Positions 25,201-37,600 of a stretch of DNA of 64,000 nt are shown in pieces. The notes beneath the pieces are model-generated. The model did no database searches. It was not told where the DNA came from and saw nothing but the letters and a program-made list of their open reading frames with translations. The position numbers and the translations under genes were made by a program. This stretch comes from Ailurus styani (lineage: Eukaryota > Chordata > Mammalia > Carnivora > Ailuridae): the NCBI GenBank assembly GCA_002007465.1, contig LNAC01000752.1:321893-385892 (forward strand), given 5' to 3'. Each line of letters begins with the position of its first letter. Within the stretch, counting starts at the first letter, position 1.

Positions 25201-28200
25201 AATTAACATGGTAAATTTCATTAATTTTTTTATATGTTAAACCAATCCTGTATTCTTGGGATGAATCCTACTTAGTTATACTGTACTCTCCTTTTTAAAG
25301 ACTGCTGAATTAAATTTATTAGTATATTTTAAGGATTTCGGCATAAGGAAACTAATAGGAAATTGGTATTTTTATGTATTTTATAAATTTTCCCCCTGGT
25401 CTTGTTGTCAGGGTAATACTGGCCTTACAGAATGAGCTGGGATATATTTACCCTTCTTCCATTTTCTGTAAGTTTTTATGTAGAATTGCTATTAATCTTA
25501 TCAGCTGTATTTTTTATTTCAAACTGTATTTTTCACCTCTAGAAGTTTGATTTGGGCCTCTTTTGTATCATTCATTTCTCTCCTTGTCATATTCAAGTAT
25601 TCCTCCAGCCCAGCAAACATGCAAAGTATGTTTTTAATAGTTACTGTAATGTCTTTGCTAATTACCTATCATCTGTTTCATAGCTAGGTCTGTTCCCACT
25701 AACTGGGTTTTCTCCTGGTGAAGGGTGTCTTTTCTTGCATCTTTGTATGCCTGGTAATTTTGTACTGGACAACAAACATTGTGAATATTTATATTTTTGT
25801 GTGCTGGAATTTGCTGTATTCCTTTTAATCTTGTTTGACTTTATTCTAACAATGGATGCCGTTAACTATTCAATTTGATCTTTTTGAGGGCTGCTTTTAA
25901 GCACTGTTAGGGTGGATCCTAAGCAGCCCTCAATCTAGAACTAATCTGATGCCACCATTGAGGCAATACTCTTTTGAGAACTCCTCTGCATATCTCATGC
26001 TTTACAAGGTCCTTCTAATCTACTTGATAAAAATCTGAGCTACTCTGGCTCCTGTGTGAGCTCCAAGAACAGTTGTGTCTAATTCCTGGTGGTTCTTGGC
26101 CCTGCCTTGGGTGGCTTCCTCACAAGAATGCACACATCAGTACTCAAGGGGACTTCCCTGCATGTCTCTGGAGCACTCTCTGTGAAGCTGCCTCCTCTGT
26201 TGTATTTTGCCCACAAGTTCCAGTTTCCTGGGCCTCCATAAACTCCAACTTTGTATCCTCTTCACTTTTTTGGGGTCCACCCCTTCTTTGCTACCATCTA
26301 GAAACTCTTTCTTCAGGTAGTAAGCTGGGCACTCGCAGGGATTACTTCATTTATTTTCCTTCTCTCAGAGATCATGAATCCATGCCACCTGTCATCTAAT
26401 GGCTGAAAACCACTGTTCCGTTCAGTTTGTAATGGTTTAAGGTGCGAGGAAATATATGGCCTCTATTATTTTATCATGGTTAAAAGTGGCAGTCTTAACC
26501 CTCTTTTAAAATCTCTAACTCTATTATCTTTTAAGGCCTATATCAAGTCTAATTTTTTTTTTAAAGATTTTTATACATTTGACAGGGTGGGGGAGAGTAC
26601 AAGCATGGGAAGCAGCAGGCAGAGGGAGAGAGAGCTGAGCAGGAAGCTTAGGGGTTCCTGAGCTCGATCCTACGGCCCTGGGATCATGACCTGAGCTGAA
26701 GGCAAACACTTAACCGACTAAGCCACCCAGGTGCGCCTAGTCTAATTTTCTTGTGAACTGTTTACAATAATCTAGTTTCATTTTCTTATTCCTCCTCTTA
26801 ATTCATAGTCTTAATCATCTGCAAATATTCACCATTTATTAATTGATAATGCATTAGATTGAGCTAAATGAAACTGCAGTTTTTACAGGTCAACACCATC
26901 TAGTATCAGCAATTACATGTGTTTCACTCAAGTTCTTCATTAACAAGGGTGTAACTATGAGGAAACAGCATTATTTGTTTCTTGAAAATTTCAAATTAGC
27001 CCATCACATGATGTGCACCAGATATACATACCAGCATTTTCAGACTGGCCGATTAAAGCTTTCTTTTTCTCAGCAGATTGCTTAAAATAGGAATACTCTA
27101 CAGATCTAGAAATATGCTTTTTTAAAAAAGTTTTTTTTAAAGATTTTATTTATTTATTTGAGAGAGACAGAGAGAGAACACAAGCAGGGTGGGGGCAGGA
27201 GGAGAAACAGACTCCCTGCTGAGCAGGCAGACCGATGCAGGGCTCAATCCTGGGACTCCAGGATTGAATGGAGCCACCCAGATGCCCCTAGAAATATGCT
27301 TCTTGGTAACAATGGTGTTAATTCCATAGTTTAATGAAAAATATTAAGAAATTTTCTTTTACAATATTCTTTTTCAAGAGAGCACGCATGACTGCGGAGA
27401 GGCAGAGGGAGACAGACTCTTAAGCAGACTTGACGTTCGGCACAGAGCCCCACGTGGGGCTCAATCTTACAACCTGAGATCATGACCTAAACTGAAATCA
27501 AGAGTTGAATGGTTAACTGACTGAGCCACCCAGGTGCCTCTCTTTTACTATTTTTAAGTCACAGATCAAGCACTATTCAATTTTAACTCTTCACTTGCAT
27601 GTACATAAAAATATGCCACAATGTATCATAGAAGCGGTGTCACGTCATCTTTAAGAAAATTGTTTTATGATGCCAGAGGCATTTATTTCACTGCAGACAT
27701 TCAAAAAGCTTAGTATTCTAGGTGTAGCCAAATGCATTTGTGCTGTGATCTAACAAAATAAAAATGTGATGGGAAAATAAAAGAAAAAAGAATATTTTGT
27801 TGATTTGACAACAAAATTTCAGAGAGTGAAAAATCCAGTATACAGCTTCTTTTGGGTTATCATTTACTAGATAAGTCTTTAGTGGGGAGTTTAAGACCCT
27901 CATGTGGACTAAAGACTTGGCCAATTACACAATGATATGAAAAGAATGAGATTCAGAAGCAAGGGACTGGTAAGTGGTAACAATTTTTTTCAAGATCTGA
28001 GTAACAGATTTCACAGTAAGACTTAAAAATAAAGTAACAAAATAAGGAGTTCTAGACCTCAAGGCCAAAAGTAGAAATTGGACAAACACTCATTGACTAA
28101 GTACTGTGTGCAAGCATCATAGTCAACACAGTCAACTGGATAGCCTCCCACCTTACATTTTTGTGGGATAGAGAGATAATAAGCAATGAAACAAGCAAAT

Positions 28201-31200
28201 ATGTAGTACACATCCATGTAATGAGAGAAATGCTCTAAGTTAAAAAAAAAAAAGAGGAAGAAGAAGGATAAGAGGGTGGAATGACATAGTGAGGGAGGCA
28301 GAGATGCGTTGGGAACGGTCTCTCTGAGGAAGTGACATTTGAGCAGAGACCTGAATGAAAAAGGGGAGTGAATCAAGTGTAAATCAGAGGGAAGGAAGAC
28401 CTCACATGGAGAGGGCACAGCAACTGCAGAGGGCCCAAGGCAAGAGACTTCTGAGCCAGACTGAGGACCACTCGGTAGAGGAGACACGTGACGAATGAGG
28501 GAGGAGATGTATTCGAAGGCTAGGTCTCAAAGAGACTGCTAAATTTCAGTGAATGAGGCTTTTGGATTTTGTTCTACATGTGAAGGGAAGCCTCCAGGCT
28601 CTGAACAGTGTAAAGACATGACTTGATGTATATTTTAAGAGTCTCCAACTAAAACTTTGTGCTAATCCAGTTGTGGATACTTCTCCACCTGCATACCTAG
28701 GCAAGGTAGTACTAGTGCACAGAGGAAGAAGAGTCTCCTTTAGAAGAAATGAGGGAGGAGACATGAAAACCACAAAAGATGTGCTCCCCTCTGCTACCTG
28801 AGCCCCCCATACAGATGTAACATACTCTCTCGTAGGTAGCATCAGCATATGCTCCCAAACACTGAACTCTGGAAGTTAAAGTGCTTTAAGGTGGCAAACA
28901 GATGGACTAACCTTCTGTATCTGTGGCACTGTTGATAACATTAGACAGCTTGGTCTTCAAGCTCGTGTACGTCACAGAGTTCCTCACATCACTCTCATAA
29001 CGCCCAGTGCCCAGGGACACTATGCACTCTAACGGGACGTCAGGCCACAGACACTTACACTCGTGCATTGCTAGTGCCGAAGGGTTATTCAGAAGCAAAC
29101 CTCCATCCTGCAAAATGTAAGTCAAGAAAATATAGTGCAGAACTCTTTAAAGTGAAATTCTATTTTACAAATATGAAGGCAAAAATTGTATTTCAAACAG
29201 GCTAAAATGTACTCACAAGGAGAGCTTAACAATGCAATAAATTGAACTACAAATTATTTGAAGACAAGAAGTTCCTTTAAAGTGAATTTCTTTTATATAC
29301 TACAGCTTCAAAAAAGGGTAACGTGAAAGCTCACTGGCCTCATTAAGCCTTCCTTTTCTATTACGAAAATTATTTTAACTTCTTTGATTGCTTTGTGTAT
29401 TTTTCTCAAAACTACTAAAATGAACAGTTATTTTTAAAAGATATTATCCTTGTTTAATGGTTACTATAGATTCTATAAAAACTAACAGAACAACTATGGT
29501 TCTACCAAACAATTGAAACTAGCTCTTCAGGGGCGCCTGGGTGGCCCAGTGGATTAAGCCTCTGCCTTCGGCTCAGGTCATGATCTCAGGATCCTTGGAT
29601 TGAGCCCCGCGTCGGGCTCTGGGCTCTTTGCTCAGCGGGGAGCCTGGTTCCTCCTCTCTCTCTCTCTGCCTGCCTCTCTGCCTACTTGTAATCTTGCTCT
29701 GTCAAATAAATAAAATTTAAAAATCTTAAAAAAAAAAACTAGCTCTTCATTCACAAGTCAAATATAACCAAATTAATTCAACGAATTTAACTGCAACTTT
29801 ATCAACAATACAATTTCAAACTATCACATTCGTTATAATGCAGATATAATCTAAATGAAGTAGGCAAACTTTGTATTTCTAAGCATTTATTATAAATAAT
29901 AACTTATTTTGAAGACTTCAGGAAGAAAGAAGGGTAAAACATGCAGACAGAATACTCCTAACTGTAGCAGAATAAAAGTATATACTAGCCTTTTACATTG
30001 CTGGGATAAGCCTTACTTGGTATTAGCATAGCCATTCAATTTTGAAAAGCCCCAAAGCCAAAGTTACCATATGCCTTTGGCATTCATCCCCAACGTGTAG
30101 CTTTATGCTGCCTCTGGGATAACAGAGATACACAGGGCTGTGTGGATTCTCAGAGAAACTGTTTTGTTTTGTTTTGTTTTTAAGATTTTATTTATTTGAC
30201 AGAGAGATAGAGAGAGAGATCACAAGCAGGCAGAGAGGCAGGCAGAGAGAGAGGAGGAAGCAGGCTCCCCGTGGAGCAGGAAGCCCGATGCAGGCCTCGA
30301 TCCCAGGACACCGAGATCATGACCTGAGCCGAAGGCAGAGGCTTTAACCCACTGAGCCACCCAGGCGCCCGAGAAACTGTTTTGTCACATGTTTTCATTG
30401 CTTGCTCTATTCTCCATTTTTGGGTGGGTTGTTTGCTGCCATTTCTAATCTACTCTCTACCTTCCCCTGAGGTGCGATCTCCATCACTCTCTAACTACAT
30501 CTCTTCAAAAGAATGTGGTTCATGTTTCCATGTTTGTTACTTTCATGAGAAAAGGCTATTCTTTCAAAAGACAACTCTTGTCCACGGGGGCCCATTTACT
30601 GATGGGTCCACCATATTTCAGGTTTTTAGCTCTTTTCATAAAGTCCCTTTGTGGCTGAGATTGGCTTAAGTTGGGACAGTCTATGAGACCTAGAAGACTG
30701 CAGACAGCTGGCCTGTGAGTGGCCCCAGGCCTGAGATACGTGAAAGGGGGGCCCTGGGTTCATGTCGTCTGCCGGTTGACTGGCAGGTGTCCTGAGGAGA
30801 GTAAAGCTTCTCTCCCTTGTCTAGACTTAGGAAGAGGGAAATCTGTATCAGAATCAGAATGAGGACACAGCAGAACACATGCTAGCATTATACTTTATAC
30901 TTCTCTTTTTACAGATTCAATAGACTTAATTTTCAGTGTACATCTTAGTAAAAGTTAAATGCCATAGTAATATAGTTCTATCATTTCTAAACTCAAACTA
31001 GTATGGCAAAGAGTACAACAGAGATCAGAATCCTAAACTAAAAACAAATCACAGTGCAAGTTAACACTGTGAGAAGGAAAGTTAATAGACAATTTCGGTT
31101 CATTCATTAAAAACTTAAATGTCCATCCACCCTGTGGCAGGCCAAAGAGCATGTAGTGACTACAGTTTTAGGGACTGCTATCCTTATGTGTGCTGAGCGT

Positions 31201-34200
31201 GAAGCAGATGAACTGAGACTGTGTCTGCTGGACCTGATCACTATGGAACATGGGATGTTTTTTAATGTTTTTAGAGGTACTAGGCCCATCTTCCTCAGAG
31301 AACCAACAGGGGCTAAATTTATGTCGTTCAGAATTCCACTGTACCTCTGTTCCATTCAATAATGCCATTCAAATCTCTGAGCTTCCTTGCCACTGACATG
31401 GTCGTCCACTCCTCCCTGACATCTTAAACCCTTCCACTGGGCTGTATGGATATTGTTCCACAACTACAACTTCCAAGGTAACGTCGCCTTCTTCTGAATG
31501 CTCTCTTTAACAGAGACATGGCTCTTCCCTAATGTTGTTTCCCAGGTAGCTGCTGATTCTTTCCTATCTCATATACCTTAGTGGTTAGGAGGGAATGGTG
31601 TCCTGTTTGTTCTTTACTATTCCTTCTAGGCCATTACTGGTCTCAATCCATTTGGAAAATTCATGTGCTTTAAGGGCTCTACTACTGGCCCACGGTACTC
31701 ACTGCTGTCACCTATCAACTCCTCATTCAACAAACTGTTCAGCACCTGGCTCATAGGCTTCCTTACTATCCCATGCAGAAAAGGGCAGGGATTGGGCGCC
31801 TGGGTGGCTCAGTGGGTTAAAGCCTCTGCTTTCGGCTCAGGTCATGATCTCAGCGTCCTGGGATCGAGGCCCGCATCGGGCTCTCTGCTCAGCAGGGAGC
31901 CTGCTTCCTCCTCTCCTTGTCTCTCTGCCTGCCTCTCTGCCTACTTGTAATCTCTCTCTCTGTGTGTCAAATAAATAAATAAAATCTTAAAAAAAAAAAG
32001 AAAAGGGCAGGGATTCTTTATCATACCCCATGTGACTTTTCATCTTTACAACAACCTAGACTCTCAGTTCCCCAATCCTCTCATCTTCAAAAATCATTCT
32101 TCTATCTACTCCCAAGATCACACATTAGCTCTTGTTATCAAGATACATGGAATCATGTAGTCTTCTGAGTTTGGCTTCTTTCACCTAGAATAATGCTCTG
32201 AGATCCATCCATGTCGCTGGACAGCCCAGTAATTAATTCCTTTTTATTGCTGAGTAATATTTGATTACTTGGATATATTAGTTTATCACTCACCATTTGA
32301 AGGAACTATTTTTGGATTTTGATATCTTAAAAAAATTAAATAAAATTTGTTATCTTTATATATCTGTTGAAAGTCTTACACGGGCTATTTTGTGCTGTTT
32401 AATTTTGTAAAACCCTACTAGGATTCCTTGAGTGTGGGTAGCAATAATTATTTCCTAAAGGCTTCTAATTTAATTTTAATTTAATCCTTTCAACTTTATC
32501 TTGTGTTTGCAATTAATAGGACATTAGAACGATACCCATCACATAATAGAGGTAACATTTAATTTCTAATTCAGCAAGAAAGTTACTGCTTTTAAAACTT
32601 CTTTTATCTTAAAAACAATTTTTTTTTAAATTTTACTTTTAAGTAATCTTGCACCCAACGTAGGGCTCGAACAGAGTCCCATGTTCCCCCAATTGAGTCA
32701 GCCATGCACCCAAAACTACTTTTATCTTAAATTCCACAGCTGTACTCTATATAATAACTTTCAACTGTCCTGGTATTTTAGATGGAACACTGCTGTACTA
32801 TTTTATAGAAAAGCCTATCAAGAAGGATCAGAAGAGACAAACAGGGAAAAAAAGATAAGAAGGGGCAAATGAAGTTTATCGAGAACTGATAATAGTAAAA
32901 TCCCAAATTAAAAAGCTGTCAGGTTTCCAATGGTTTTAATAGCCATGGCAGTAAATTCCTTTTTTTCTTTTAAGATTTTTTTTTTTTTTTTGACACAGAG
33001 CGAGAGAGATTACAAGTAGGCAGAGAGGCAGGCAGAGAGAGAGGAAGAAGCAGGCTCCCCGCTGAGCAGGGAGCCCGATGCGGGCCTCGATCCCAGGACG
33101 CTGAGATCATGACCTGAGCCGAAAGCAGAGGCTTTAACCCACTGAGCCACCCAGGTGGCTCAGTTCCCGCCATGGCAGTAAATTCCTATTCCTTAAACTT
33201 TACTGCTTTCCATCAAGTAAGTGCAGAAGTTATGATTTTTAGTGCTCACTCCGATGTGTGGAGAGGCACACTGTCCCTGGAGCTCCCTTTTATTTGGTCC
33301 ACTTCTGTCCCTGCCTCTGCTATCAGGAAGTCATCAGCCTAATGGTATGACTATGGCATTTCCTTCACACAGATATTCATATTCACTATCTACTTATTGT
33401 GTATTTGGTTTTACCAGGCCCACTGCTAGATACTGTGGTAAAACAGACTTAAAAAATGCATTGATTGAATAATTTGCTATTTATCTCTCAGAGGTATACA
33501 CAGAATTGTATTTTAATAGCAGTACATCACACACATACTTAACAGCCTAAAATTTAGATACCTTTGGTTGCTTTTAATGTACATTTAATCATTTCAAATC
33601 ATACAGAGTAACTATCAGAAAATAACCATTGCACAACATGAACTTCCCCCCTAATCCTCTCATCTCAGTTGTTTTTTTAGTTTAAAAAAAAATCTTGTTT
33701 TTTATTATAGTAAAATATATAAAACATAAAATTAGTCCTTTTAAGCATTTTTAAGGTCACAATTCAGTGGCATTAATTACATTCAGAATGTTTTACAACC
33801 ATCACCACTATTTCCAAAATGTTTTATCACCCCAATCCCATTTCTACCTTACCCAACTATTCATTCTTTAGATCTCAACTGGAGTGGAAATGTCTTTGTA
33901 AAGCCAATCCTGACAGAATAAGCCACGTCCTCTCTACTACTTCTTAACCCTATGCATATTTTCATTACTGAATTTATTTTTTCAAGATTTTATTTAAATT
34001 CAAGTTAGTTCACATATAATATAGTACTAGTTTCAGGGGTACAATTAAGTGATTCATCAGTTGCATAGAACACTCAGTGCCCATCACAAATGCCCTCCTT
34101 AATACCAGTTAGCCCATTCCCCGCCCACCTCCCCTTCCTCAACCCTCAGTCTGTCCTCTATAGTTAGGAGTCTCTTATGGTTTGCCTCCCTTCGTATTTT

Positions 34201-34596
34201 ATTTTTCCTTCCCTTCCCCTATATTCATCTGCTTTGTTTCTTAAATTCCATATATGAGTGAAATCATAAGTCTCTGTCTTTCTTTTCTTTTTTAATTTTT
34301 TTTAAAGATTTTATTTATTTATTTGACAGAGAGAGAGAGATCACAAGTAGGCAGAGAGGCAGGCAGAGAGAGAGGAGGAAGCAGGCTCCCTACCAAGCAG
34401 AGAGCCTGACGCGGGGCTCGATCCAAGGACCCTGAGATTATGACCTGAGCCGAAGGCAGAGGCTTTAACCCACTGAGCCACCCAGGCGCCCAAGTCTTTG
34501 TCTTTCTCCGACTTATTTCCCTTAGCATAGTAACCTCTAGCTCTATTCATGTTGTTGCAAATGGCAAGATGTCATTCTTTTTGGCTGAGTAATATT

Positions 34597-34641
<45 letters not shown>

Positions 34642-37600
34642 TTCTTATCTTCCTTATCCATTCATCTGTCGATGGATATCTGGGCTCTTTCCATATTTTG
34701 GTTATTGTGGACACTGATGCTACAAATATTGGGATGCATGTGCCCCTTTGGATCATTATGTTTGTATCCTTTGGATAAATACCTAGTACTGCAACTGCTG
34801 GGTCAAAGAGTAGTTTTATTTTTAACTTCTTGAGGAGCCTCCGTATTACTGAATCTATCATCTTATTATGTAACTCTACTTATATTCTTCTGGTTTGAGC
34901 TATTTGAGGGTAGGGCCCAAGGAAACGCAAACAGTAAGCTGGCACTTAATTAAAACCTTTGTATTCCTCCCGGTTAACAAACTGCCTGGCACTGAGCAAG
35001 CAGTCACTACATTTTTGACCAGTTATACTGAAAATTAATAGTTGTGGCCTGGCAAAGGCATCATCTGCCAGGTGTTAGGCAGGTTCTTTCTACTGAAAAC
35101 ACTATTTACCTGGAACATTTATATGAAATATCATAATTCCTCTTAGGTTAATGCATTCTGAGTTCTGGATATAACCTTTCAAAATGTAAATAAGGCTTAA
35201 GAAAAATAATATATGAGAATCTGTCATCAAAAACCTTTAGTGCAAATTAATTTATCAGGCTCTTTCTCCAAAGGCAGAGAATGAATGATTTAATTTTGGA
35301 GGTGGAGATAGAAAAAAATCAGAGAGAAGGGACATGCATAGGTCCAAACTCATCAAACTGTATACATCAAATACGCCCAGTTTTTTGCATATAAATCAAA
35401 CTGTTAAAAAGAGAAAGAAGGGTTAATTTTGTGTAAAATGTACTATTTCAAGATAAATATGCTATGTGGGCAGGGGGAGAGAAGTAATACCTGGAAAGCT
35501 ACCCAAAAAGAATTCTTCCCACTTTAAAATTTTCCTAGGACATGTAATGAACCTGGTAAATACTGTAATAACATTCTTCTCTTTATAGGCAAAGGCAAAT
35601 GAAATCTACACATCTACCTTCTCACACCTCTTAATTATGGCACTGCTTTCAATAACTGCTCAGAGTATTAGTCTAAATTTATACTCCACATGGTTCCAAA
35701 AGGATATGAAGTAACTCACATTAAAACATCCATGTCAGACATGACAGTTAAAAGAGATTTTAAAAATGAGTCCGGAAATAACTCAATATAATTATTCAAA
35801 GAGCTTAAGAGAAGAGGATTATAATAAGTAAGTACCATATTTTAGTTTTAAACTTCTTAACAATTTCTGAAGGGTTGGAAAGGAACTTCACTTGAATGTT
35901 TTTTTTGTTTAAGAAATCAAGATCATTCACATGTTAGAATACCCTAATCAATCTTCCATGGCGCCTTGTAAGTAGAAAAATATCCCATTTCTTCCTTAAG
36001 TTTGGAAGAGAACATGCAGTAAAAAAAAATTCTTAAAAATAGGGTTTGCTTAAATGGCCACAATCACCAAACTGTGGAAAGAGCCAAGATGCCCTTCAAC
36101 AGACGAATGGATAAAGAAGATGTGGTCCATATATACAATGGAATATTACTCAGCCATCAGAAGGGATGAATACCCAACTTTTGTATCAACATGGACAGGT
36201 CTGGAGAAGATTATGCTGAGTGAAAAAAGTAAAGCAGAGAAAGTCAATTATCATACGGTTTCACTTACTTGTGAAGCATAGGAATAATATGGAGGACATT
36301 ATGAGAAGGAAAGGAAAAGTGAACTGGAGTAAATCCGAGGCGGGGAGGAAGCATGAGAGACTATGGACTCTGAGAAACAAACTGAGGGTTTTGGAGGGGA
36401 AGAGGGTGCAGGGATGGGTAAGCCTGGTAGTGGGTATTAAGGAGGGCACAGACTGCATGGAGCACTGGGTGTGGTGCATAAACAATGAATCTTAGAACAC
36501 TGAAAAAATAAAATTAAGATGTTTAAAAAAATAGGGTTTGCTTAGAATCCAGATTTCATGTGAATATTAATCAGATGTACAAATCTTCCTGGAGTCAAGT
36601 CCCTGATTTACATAAAAGTACATTCTCTGTACATGTGGTTATATACTTTACATAAACTTTATATAATACATTATTTTAATCTGGAGCTCAAACCTAAACT
36701 CAAGAGATTATGGTTATCAATATAAAAATGGCTAAGCATGAAAAGAAGTATCACTAGTCTAAATGAAATGGAAAAAGAACCACTGAATTACTTTGGTTTG
36801 TTATTATGTACTGAATTAAACTTTAGAACTATTTCCACAGTAAGCCTGATGATTCACAGACCTGTACCCCTGGGGCAAATAATAAAAAAAAAAAAAAGAA
36901 AGAAAAGAAAACTATTTCCACTTAGAGAAAGAATAAAAAGCAAATGAGATAACTTCTTGTGAAGTCTGGGTGCATATGGTCTTAAAATGCAGTAACTTAT
37001 CATTTGAGACTTTTATTAATATTTCGCATAACTGCAATTTTGTAGCATGACAACTACCTTAAAGACATGTTATAAATCTTTACTACTATTTTGAATTATT
37101 TCTCTACTTTTGAATTATTTTCTACTATTTTAAATTATTTCTCCATTTACTACCTGCTAAGTATAAGAATATGCAGAAATTGTTGTGAAAAACAGCAAGG
37201 CACATTTTAAAATAAAAATTTTAATATGATCAGTAAGTCTTGAAATCAATGTCAGAAAAACTCTACAGCTAGCACTTTATGCCTTGAGTAGGTGGAAGAA
37301 AGAAGAGAAAGCCGAGAAGCGGAAGTGCCTTACATAATTAAACAATGACTGATCTCACAAAGTAAGAAATGATCTGAGTTGACTCCAAAGACAAAAGGAA
37401 ACCTAGATTAATCTCGTAACTACAAAGATTATGACACTACTTCTAGAAAATGTAGAAAAAAATGAGAGAGCTGCCCATAATATTTAAAAATGTATCTAAC
37501 ATACTACAAGAAAAAAATATAGGAGAAAATAAAACTGATAAAAGTGTTTTAGCTATTATACTACTGACACATGTAAAGTATACAGTTGATATGTAGTTCA

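Larger units (their letters stand above)
22545..26400 (-). mobile_element. Ancient L1 sequence in the intron between exons 9 and 10
   Basis: Diverged L1 in reverse orientation. The 3' end phrase TACTGAGGTATAATTTACAT is near 22558, ORF2-derived text such as TGGTGTGAAGGGTCAAGG near 23960, and GGTAATACTGGCCTTACAGA near 25410. A second L1-type end phrase (TTAATTGAGGTATAGTTGAC near 23073) suggests more than one element. Beyond about 25600 the assignment is weak. Two young SINEs lie inside. Confidence 0.65.
33974..34844 (-). mobile_element. 5'-truncated L1 inserted in an L2
   Basis: Reverse orientation: TCAAGTTAGTTCACATATAA at the 3' end and GTTATTGTGGACACTGATGC near 34700. Short flanking repeats ATTACTGAAT. 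A young SINE and a TG microsatellite lie inside. Confidence 0.8.
33840..35000 (+). mobile_element. L2 fragment split by an L1
   Basis: Left part 33840-33973: GTCTTTGTAAAGCCAATCCT, CCTATGCATATTTTCATTAC. Right part from 34855: GAGCTATTTGAGGGTAGGGC, CCAAGG, GTAAGCTGGCACTTAAT. The order matches an L2 3' region. The L1 in between supplies a clean insertion boundary. Confidence 0.6.
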
